Origin: JACMRI01 sp043778625
GTDB taxonomy: Bacteria > Bacteroidota > Bacteroidia > UBA4408
Assembly (NCBI GenBank): GCA_043778625.1
Contig: JAYWFU010000115.1
Span: 1-14,580, forward strand
Length of the DNA stretch: 14,580 nucleotides
Direction: 5' to 3'
Positions 7,206-12,674 of the stretch are shown here, piece by piece. The notes beneath the pieces were generated by a model, which saw nothing but the letters and a program-made list of their open reading frames with translations, was not told the DNA's origin and searched no databases. Numbering within the stretch: position 1 is the stretch's first letter; every line of letters starts with the position of its first letter. The translations under genes were made by a program, and so were the position numbers.

Positions 7206-7514
7206 TTATGCTACTTCTTTGTGGGGACTTATGGCTATTGAGCGTTGGCAGCCCATTGCGTCTATGGTTACTATGCAGCCTTCTAAAGTCAAAACATCTA
7301 ATAACTTTGGGATAACTGTAATTTATTCATTTTAAATTTAATGTTTAATCGTATTCATGAGGACTTTGCCGTAATTAGCTATATCTTCCCAAGTACTGGA
7401 ACCACAAACAACCGCGGAGATGGTAATGAAAATAATGTCTAGTAGTAAATATTCTTTTGTGCGTTCTACACGAGGATTTTTTATGTCTGAAAAATAATCA
7501 ATTGGAGTTTTCAT
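7206..7514 (-). pseudogene. ISAs1-family transposase relic with internal deletion
   Basis: Two fragments of an ISAs1 transposase lie in order and in the same frame. The first, 7514-7338, encodes 58 residues starting MKTPIDYFSDIKNPRVERTK, then LLLDIIFITISAVVCG and WEDIANYGKV. This is the N-terminal domain of these enzymes (FxDIxDPR, then AVLCG and a WEEIxxFG-like motif). After stops at 7340-7338, 7334-7332 and 7325-7323, the frame resumes with ITVIPKLLDVLTLEGC and IVTIDAMGCQ, the core region around the second catalytic aspartate, and stops at 7208-7206. About 140 codons between the fragments, including the first catalytic aspartate region, are missing, as is everything after the second fragment. 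The intact family is about 370 residues. The relic cannot encode a working enzyme. It marks the left side of the accessory segment. Confidence 0.82.
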
Positions 7515-7570
7515 TTTTAAACCTAAAATAGCCTGTGGAGCATACTATTTTACAGTTAATACAACCTTTT

Positions 7571-7586
7571 ACAATCATTTGATTGT
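7571..7586. repeat. Short inverted repeat upstream of the MmeI-like gene
   Basis: ACAATCA and TGATTGT form 7-bp arms around 2 nt. It lies 63 nt before the likely -7 box of the MmeI-like gene and could be an operator or chance. The surrounding 7515-7705 shows no gene. Confidence 0.25.
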
Positions 7587-7649
7587 TAATTTAGATGCGT
7601 TTACCCTGCGGCGAGGTGTTTTAACGCAACTCAACCACATAATTTAGTG

Positions 7650-7657
7650 TATATTTG
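7650..7657 (+). promoter_or_regulatory. -7 box for the MmeI-like gene
   Basis: TATATTTG is an exact TAnnTTTG match, 48 nt before the ATG at 7706, giving a leader of roughly 40 nt. No clear TTG is found at -33, so the promoter may be weak or activator-dependent. Confidence 0.4.
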
Positions 7658-7705
7658 AAATGTAATAACTATTAAAAATGGGTACACTAACCAGTACAAC
7701 ACACT

Positions 7706-10672
7706 ATGACACTTAGCTGGAACGAAATAAAAGATCGCGCAATAATTTTTGCTAAAGAATGGGAAGGCACAAGTAATGAGGAAGCTGATGCTAAGCCATT
7801 TTTAGATGCTTTTTTTGAGGTGTTTGGCGTCCCCCGCCGTAAATTAGGAACATTTGAACATCGTGTAAAAAAACTAAATGATGCCGATGGCTACATTGAT
7901 TTGTTTTGGAAAGGTACGTTGTTAGTAGAAATGAAAAGTCGTGGTAAAAACCTCGACAAGGCATTTAAGCAAGCTAAGGAATATACGCAACTACTCAAAA
8001 CACACGAAATACCCAAGTACATATTAGTGTCAGATTTTAACGAATTTAGGTTACATAATTTAGAGGACGATACTAACCACGAATTTTTCCTTAAAGACCT
8101 AAATAAAAACGTTAGTTATTTTTCATTTATCATAGGCGCTAACAAACCTAACTTTAAAGAGCAAGACCCTGCCAATATAAAAGCGGCTGAGTTGCTTGGC
8201 AAGTTCCACGATAAACTCGAAAATATTGGTTATGTAGCCCACCCGCTTGAGGTGTATTTGGTAAGAGTTTTGTTTTGTTTGTTTGCCGAAGACACTGGGA
8301 TATTTGAACGACAACAGTTTCAAGATTTTATTGAGCAACGCACCGCTGAAGATGGTAGCGACCTTGCCGCCAAATTACAAGAGTTGTTTCAGGTGCTAAA
8401 TACAGCAAGAGATAAACGATTTAAAAACTTAGATGAACAGTTAAACGACTTTGCTTACATTAACGGTAAGTTGTTTGAGGAAATGCTACCTACTGCTAGT
8501 TTTGATAGCGGTATGCGCAAGGCGTTGTTAGATTGTTGCTACTTAGATTGGAGTAAAATATCGCCCGCTATATTTGGGTCAATGTTTCAAAGTGTAATGA
8601 ATCCTAAGGAACGCCGCAACTTGGGCGCACATTACACCAGCGAAAAAAATATTATGAAACTTATTAAACCATTATTCTTAGATGAATTATGGGCAGAATT
8701 TGAAAAAATAAAGCACGATGATACTAGGCTAACTAAGTTTCACGAAAAAATAGCAATGCTCCGTTTCCTTGACCCTGCGTGCGGTTGTGGTAATTTTTTA
8801 ATTATTACCTATCGCGAATTACGCTTGTTAGAATTACAAGTTATTTTAGAATTACAACGCTTAAACAAGCGATACCATCAAATGGATTTTATTGATATAT
8901 CGTTATTGTTTAAAGTAAACGTGGATAAATTTTATGGTATAGAATACGAAGAGTTTCCTGCACGTATTGCCGAAGTAGCTATGTGGCTTATCGACCATCA
9001 AATGAATATATTAACTGGATTTGAAACTGGAAAAAAACTGGTTCGCGTTCCGTTAGTAAAATCAGCAACTATTGTACATGGCGATGCCTTGAGTATTAAT
9101 TGGAACGAATTACTTAATGGCAAAACAACCATTAAATTATATGCTAACCATGTAAATATTATAAACACAGTACAAGAGCCAAGGGCAACTATAACACCTC
9201 AAGAATACGATGATATTGTGGCACAAGGTATAGTGCCTTACGCTAACGTAAATCTATATACCAACACTTCAGCTAACAAAACGGAGGTGCAAATTAATAA
9301 GGAGGAGGAAAAAATACACTACGAAAATAAGTTTGATTATATATTTGGCAATCCGCCATTTATTGGTTCAAAAGTTATGAACCAACCACAAAGAAATTCA
9401 GTTGTTAAGGAGTTTAATAATAGTCAAGGAAGTGGCGTGTTAGATTATGTAGCGGCTTGGTACATAAAGGCAGCAAAGTATATTCAGGGCACAACAATTA
9501 AAGTAGCGTTTGTAAGTACTAACTCCATAGTGCAAGGCGAGCAAACTGGTATATTATGGGGGCAAATGTTTAGCAAGTACAATATTAAAATACATTTTGC
9601 ACACCGTACCTTTAAGTGGAATAACGAAGCCAAGGGCAATGCAGCCGTGTATTGCGTAATTGTTGGTTTTGCCAATTATGATACTACTAATAAAAGTATT
9701 TTTGATTATGAAGATATTAAAGGCGAAGCCCACGAACTAAAAGCAAAAAATATCAACCCATATTTAGCCGATGCCAGAGATATTTTTATCGAAAAAAGGC
9801 GTGTGCCAATTTGTAAAGTTCCTCAAATTTCATTTGGAAATATGCCTATAGACGGAGGTAATTTACTACTAAACGACGGAGAAAAGAAAGAATATTTAGA
9901 ACAAGATCCTTTATCTAAAAAATATATAAAGCCTTTTACTGGTGCGCAAGAGTTTTTAAATGGTCAAAAAAAATGGTGTTTATGGTTTAGGGGCTTAAAT
10001 CCAAAAGATTTGGATAAAATGCCCCTGTCTTATAAGAGAATAAAAGGAGTTGAGAATATAAGAAAAAATAGTGCGAGAGAAGCCACGCGAAACTTGTCTA
10101 TTTTCCCTTCTTTATTTGCTTTTATTTCTCAGCCTGAAAGTAACTATATTTTAATTCCTCGAGTATCATCAGAAAATAGAAAAATTATTCCTATGGGATT
10201 TTTTTCTCCAAATAATATAATTGGAGACACTTGCCTTGCTATATCTAACGCTAAATTATATCATTTAGGCGTTTTACAATCTTCTATGCACATGGCATGG
10301 ATAAAGACTGTATGCGGAAGATTAAAAAGTGATTTTAGATACTCAAATACAATAGTGTATAATAATTACCCATGGCCAGAAGATGTTACGTCTAAACAAA
10401 CAAAAGCTATTGAAACGGCTATTCAAAAGATACTAAATATTAGACTAGAAATTACAGATTGTCCGTTAGGTAAAATGTACGATAATACTAAAGTACCTCC
10501 AGCCTTAATAAAAGCTCACAACGAACTAGACAAAGCCGTTGACTCAGCCTATCGTTCGCAACCGTTTACAAGCGATGGCAACCGCATGGAGTTTTTATTT
10601 GACCTATACGAAAAATACACTGCCGATTTATTTACCAAAGAAAAAATTAAGAAACCTAAAAATAAAAAGTAA
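7706..10672 (+). CDS. MmeI-like type IIL restriction-modification enzyme
   Basis: The 988 residues combine endonuclease, methyltransferase and target recognition in one chain, as in MmeI (about 919 residues). The N-terminal nuclease has D65-X9-E75-M-K77, the same D-X9-ExK spacing as MmeI. A helical linker follows (about 150-300). The adenine-type methyltransferase has GAHYTSEKNIM (307-317), SAM-binding FLDPACGCGNFL (354-365), GIEYEEFPARIAEVAMWL (411-428) and catalytic NPPF (549-552). The target-recognition region spans about 620-880 and ends in SDFRYSNTIVYNNYPWPE (875-892). The C-terminus has ALIKAHNELDKAVDSAYR (933-950) and FLFDLYEKYTADLF. Such enzymes methylate one strand of their site and cut unmodified DNA at a distance; one recognition domain sets both activities. 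All catalytic motifs look intact. Specificity cannot be read. Between residues 691 and 913, 10 of 13 arginines use AGA/AGG, against 5 of 23 in residues 1-500, suggesting a transplanted recognition region. Confidence 0.9.
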   Translation: MTLSWNEIKDRAIIFAKEWEGTSNEEADAKPFLDAFFEVFGVPRRKLGTFEHRVKKLNDADGYIDLFWKGTLLVEMKSRGKNLDKAFKQAKEYTQLLKTHEIPKYILVSDFNEFRLHNLEDDTNHEFFLKDLNKNVSYFSFIIGANKPNFKEQDPANIKAAELLGKFHDKLENIGYVAHPLEVYLVRVLFCLFAEDTGIFERQQFQDFIEQRTAEDGSDLAAKLQELFQVLNTARDKRFKNLDEQLNDFAYINGKLFEEMLPTASFDSGMRKALLDCCYLDWSKISPAIFGSMFQSVMNPKERRNLGAHYTSEKNIMKLIKPLFLDELWAEFEKIKHDDTRLTKFHEKIAMLRFLDPACGCGNFLIITYRELRLLELQVILELQRLNKRYHQMDFIDISLLFKVNVDKFYGIEYEEFPARIAEVAMWLIDHQMNILTGFETGKKLVRVPLVKSATIVHGDALSINWNELLNGKTTIKLYANHVNIINTVQEPRATITPQEYDDIVAQGIVPYANVNLYTNTSANKTEVQINKEEEKIHYENKFDYIFGNPPFIGSKVMNQPQRNSVVKEFNNSQGSGVLDYVAAWYIKAAKYIQGTTIKVAFVSTNSIVQGEQTGILWGQMFSKYNIKIHFAHRTFKWNNEAKGNAAVYCVIVGFANYDTTNKSIFDYEDIKGEAHELKAKNINPYLADARDIFIEKRRVPICKVPQISFGNMPIDGGNLLLNDGEKKEYLEQDPLSKKYIKPFTGAQEFLNGQKKWCLWFRGLNPKDLDKMPLSYKRIKGVENIRKNSAREATRNLSIFPSLFAFISQPESNYILIPRVSSENRKIIPMGFFSPNNIIGDTCLAISNAKLYHLGVLQSSMHMAWIKTVCGRLKSDFRYSNTIVYNNYPWPEDVTSKQTKAIETAIQKILNIRLEITDCPLGKMYDNTKVPPALIKAHNELDKAVDSAYRSQPFTSDGNRMEFLFDLYEKYTADLFTKEKIKKPKNKK
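10592..10651 (+). repeat. Direct repeat, copy 1 (3' end of the MmeI-like gene)
   Basis: This 60-nt stretch encodes FLFDLYEKYTADLFTKEKIK near the enzyme's C-terminus. It recurs at 10949-11008 with 57 of 60 bases identical (my alignment by eye), 357 nt downstream in the same orientation. Confidence 0.85.
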
Positions 10673-10675
10673 AAA

Positions 10676-10924
10676 ATGATACATATTTCACAACTCAATA
10701 GTAAACCAAATAGTTTTGAATACTACAGAAAACCAACCAAAGAAGAAGTCAAATTTGGATATGGCGCATTGCACTATAGAGATTTTGATTTTGAAAAATG
10801 TTTTGATGCAGAAAATAATTTAAAACTAAAAATTAGAGCCTCTGACGATAAATTAATCTACTATTATGGATGCATTGAACATTTTACGGCTTCAAAAGCA
10901 AAATTAAATAAAATAGAAATTTAA
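10676..10924 (+). CDS. Small orphan protein, 82 aa, function unknown
   Basis: The gene begins 3 nt after the MmeI-like stop codon (10670-10672), so it is almost certainly cotranscribed and probably translationally coupled. The protein is polar and rich in lysine and aromatic residues. Visible segments are YYRKPTKEEVKFGYGALHYR (16-35), FDFEKCFDAENN and DDKLIYYYGC near 57-66. There is no signal peptide, membrane segment or zinc-binding pattern. I do not recognise a family with confidence. It lies exactly between the two copies of the MmeI-like 3' end, so it seems to have arrived together with the new end. All three arginine codons are AGA, like the recognition region upstream. A role as a modulator of the enzyme is speculation; it could equally be a passenger. 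Confidence 0.6.
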   Translation: MIHISQLNSKPNSFEYYRKPTKEEVKFGYGALHYRDFDFEKCFDAENNLKLKIRASDDKLIYYYGCIEHFTASKAKLNKIEI

Positions 10925-10927
10925 AAT

Positions 10928-11023
10928 ATGTATGTACGATTGACCCATTTTTTATTTGACCTACACGAAAAATACACTGCCGATTTGTTTACTAAAGAAA
11001 AAATTAAGCGAGTAAAAAGATAA
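10928..11023 (+). pseudogene. Leftover C-terminal scrap of an MmeI-like enzyme
   Basis: The frame encodes FLFDLHEKYTADLFTKEKIK followed by RVKR and a TAA stop at 11021-11023. It duplicates the end of the 7706-10672 enzyme with one amino-acid change (Y to H) in the shared 20 residues and a different final tail. The upstream residues MYVRLTH bear no resemblance to the enzyme. It is most simply the original 3' end of an MmeI-like gene, separated from its body when a new segment plus the 82-aa gene came in. A 31-residue peptide could be made from the ATG at 10928, but I would not call it a gene. Confidence 0.75.
10949..11008 (+). repeat. Direct repeat, copy 2
   Basis: This is the second copy of the 60-nt segment at 10592-10651. 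The three differences are one Y-to-H change and two synonymous third-position changes, as expected for diverged coding copies rather than a sequencing artefact. Confidence 0.85.
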
Positions 11024-11026
11024 AAT

Positions 11027-11050
11027 AAATACACATTTTATTGTGTATTT
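11027..11050. terminator. AT-rich hairpin after the MmeI-like operon
   Basis: AAATACACA (11027-11035) and TGTGTATTT (11042-11050) form a 9-bp stem around a 6-nt loop, 4 nt after the scrap's stop codon. The stem is weak and no clean T run follows on the plus strand. It may end the upstream transcript or mark the repeat border. It overlaps the likely -33 region of the next promoter. Confidence 0.4.
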
Positions 11051-11071
11051 GTATAAAATAAAATACATTTG
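11041..11071 (+). promoter_or_regulatory. Promoter of the leader or small RNA before DUF3825
   Basis: TTG at 11041-11043 and TACATTTG at 11064-11071 fit the Bacteroidota -33 and -7 elements with a 20-nt spacer. Transcription should start at about 11076-11079. The -33 overlaps the hairpin at 11027-11050, which could affect access to the promoter. Confidence 0.5.
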
Positions 11072-11076
11072 TTACA

Positions 11077-11182
11077 TCATTAAATATATAGATGGTTGCA
11101 GGTCTATCTGCAAAACACAACAAATAAAAGATTTTACATATAACAAGAGCCTTTACAAATAGTTAGAGGCTCTTATTTTTTT
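11077..11182 (+). ncRNA. Candidate small RNA or attenuating leader, about 105 nt
   Basis: The unit is bounded by a consensus-like promoter and a clear intrinsic terminator. It contains a stem-loop, TTGCAG (11096-11101) with CTGCAA (11108-11113) around a 6-nt loop. A possible 11-codon leader frame, MVAGLSAKHNK, occupies 11093-11128, ending 16 nt before the terminator stem. Because the DUF3825 ATG is 12 nt past the terminator's T run, with no room for a separate promoter, the unit is most simply a leader controlling read-through into that gene. A free-standing RNA is the alternative. I do not recognise a known riboswitch or 6S-type fold. Confidence 0.4.
11145..11182 (+). terminator. Intrinsic terminator just upstream of the DUF3825 gene
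   Basis: AAGAGCCT (11145-11152) pairs with AGGCTCTT (11167-11174) over 8 bp around a 14-nt loop. It is followed by ATTTTTTT (11175-11182). This is the best-formed intrinsic terminator in the window. Confidence 0.75.
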
Positions 11183-11194
11183 AAATAATACGCA

Positions 11195-11986
11195 ATGAAA
11201 ACACACAACAATCAATTATTTCAATTTGCTTATATTCCTAAATATGAAGATGCTATATCTTATTTAGCAGATACATTAGCAGATAAGGAAGCCTGGGATT
11301 TTTCTGACAATAAGGTAAAGCAAAACTCAATACTTAAAAACTATTTAGAATTTACATTTAGAAAATTACAGCAAGAAAAAAAAATAAAATTCACCTCAAA
11401 TAATAAATTTGCCTGTTTTAATACGGGCTTAGTAACTGAAAACTTAGAAGATATTTTTGCGTTTTTTGAGGAACATAATAATCCTAAAGGTACAACCACA
11501 CAAGCATTTTTTTTTAAATCGTTTTTAAAAAAAAGTGATGCAAATCTGCTAAAACATTTTTCGAGCGACATACCCGAAATAGCTGATTTTTTTGATAAGC
11601 CTGAATCTTTAATATTTAATCCTAAAAACGATCTTATTCCTGATTTAGATCATATTATAAAAGATAATCTAGGTCGCTTTCCAATACATTTACAAAAAGC
11701 TGACGAGGCCGAATTGCGCCGTCAATTAATAGGGTCAATAGAAGAGGTAAAGAAAAAAGTACGAACTAATTATAAAATAGCAATTCCTCAGTTTTACGAT
11801 GGAAAAATACAACTATTGCTACCCTTATGCCTAACTTCAGGGTCTCCTAACGCCGATTTAGCTTTGGTGGTTCATCGCCTTGCTGATACTAACACATACG
11901 TAGCTCGTACATGCTTAACTTTAAAAATGGCTTACAATAATGCGCGATTAATTGTAAAACCTCAAAGCAATTGGTTAACTACCTAA
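11195..11986 (+). CDS. DUF3825 family protein
   Basis: This 263-residue soluble protein matches DUF3825 as I recall it along its whole length. Markers are SILKNYLEFTFRKLQQEKKI (45-64), ACFNTGLVTENLEDIFAFFE (73-92), the acidic-histidine motif DHIIKDNLGRFP (152-163), NYKIAIPQFYDGKIQLLLPL (192-211) and AYNNARLIVKP (246-256). The strongly conserved DH/N/RFP and AIPQFY blocks suggest a binding or catalytic site. The family has been discussed with the OST-HTH/LOTUS RNA-binding domains, so an RNA link is possible, but no activity is established to my knowledge. No OST-HTH domain is fused here. The gene follows a terminator by 12 nt, so its expression appears to depend on read-through. Standing beside an MmeI-like enzyme and an IS relic, it belongs to the accessory block. 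Confidence 0.75.
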   Translation: MKTHNNQLFQFAYIPKYEDAISYLADTLADKEAWDFSDNKVKQNSILKNYLEFTFRKLQQEKKIKFTSNNKFACFNTGLVTENLEDIFAFFEEHNNPKGTTTQAFFFKSFLKKSDANLLKHFSSDIPEIADFFDKPESLIFNPKNDLIPDLDHIIKDNLGRFPIHLQKADEAELRRQLIGSIEEVKKKVRTNYKIAIPQFYDGKIQLLLPLCLTSGSPNADLALVVHRLADTNTYVARTCLTLKMAYNNARLIVKPQSNWLTT

Positions 11987-12050
11987 AAAAAAACAATAAA
12001 CACTCCATAATTCAGTTAGCTATACATTACTTAAAATCAAGTACTTAACA

Positions 12051-12674
12051 ATGAAACATATTATATTTATAATCCTCGCTTTGCTTATAGCTACTGGCGC
12101 AAAGGCGCAGCAAGGCAAACAGCGCAAACTCATACAGTTTTCGGGGGTAGTTATTGGTAACGATAGCCTCGACCCTATACCTTACACAAGTGTATTAATT
12201 AAGCATTCGCACCGTGGTACTATTAGCGACTATTTTGGTTATTTTTCGTTTGTGGCCGAAGAGGGCGACACCATTGAATTTAGTACTATTGGTTATCGTA
12301 AGCAAGAATTTATTTTGCCCCAAAATTTACCCGAAAGTAAATATTCGCTCATACAAGCACTAGGGCACGATACTATTCAGTTAAAAGAAGTGGTAATAAA
12401 AAACTGGCCAAGTAAAGAACAATTTAAGCAAGCGTTTATTAACCTTAATTTAGATAATGGCTTAACACAAGTGGCTACTATGAATTTAGAACGTATAAAA
12501 AACAATGCGCACTACACCCAGCTAGAAAACGATGCGCAAATGGCCTACCGCGAAGTACAACAACAACAGTACTCACGCCTATATGTAGCCAATGCCGCTA
12601 ACAATAATAATTGGTTAAACCCAGTAGCGTGGTCGCAGTTTATTAAATCGTGGAAAAAAGACCAGAAAAAATAA
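12051..12674 (+). CDS. Secreted carboxypeptidase-regulatory-like domain protein
   Basis: The 207 residues begin with a signal peptide (MKHIIFIILALLIATGAKAQ, cleavage near A19-Q20). A carboxypeptidase-regulatory-like beta-sandwich spans about 28-116: FSGVVIGNDSLDPIPYTSV, DYFGYFSF in place of the usual DxxGxF turn, DTIEFSTIGYRKQEF, and a final IQLKEVVI strand. The rest is a Q- and N-rich helical tail ending KSWKKDQKK. The domain is the same type that opens many Bacteroidota TonB-dependent receptors, but here it is a separate protein. Its TAA (12672-12674) is directly followed by the receptor's ATG (12675), so the two are surely cotranscribed and probably translationally coupled. A periplasmic accessory role for that receptor is a reasonable inference. 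No clear promoter is visible in 11987-12050. Confidence 0.8.
   Translation: MKHIIFIILALLIATGAKAQQGKQRKLIQFSGVVIGNDSLDPIPYTSVLIKHSHRGTISDYFGYFSFVAEEGDTIEFSTIGYRKQEFILPQNLPESKYSLIQALGHDTIQLKEVVIKNWPSKEQFKQAFINLNLDNGLTQVATMNLERIKNNAHYTQLENDAQMAYREVQQQQYSRLYVANAANNNNWLNPVAWSQFIKSWKKDQKK

Noticed and set aside
7112..7315. Plus-strand 67-residue frame, and an overlapping frame ending in FGITVIYSF that resembled an outer-membrane protein C-terminus
   Set aside because: Both are antisense shadows of the ISAs1 relic. The minus strand here encodes ITVIPKLLDVL and IVTIDAMGCQ, which explains the region much better.
11077..11182. 6S-type RNA of Bacteroidota
   Set aside because: The length is similar, but the 5' and 3' parts do not pair into the long rod with a central bubble expected of 6S RNA.
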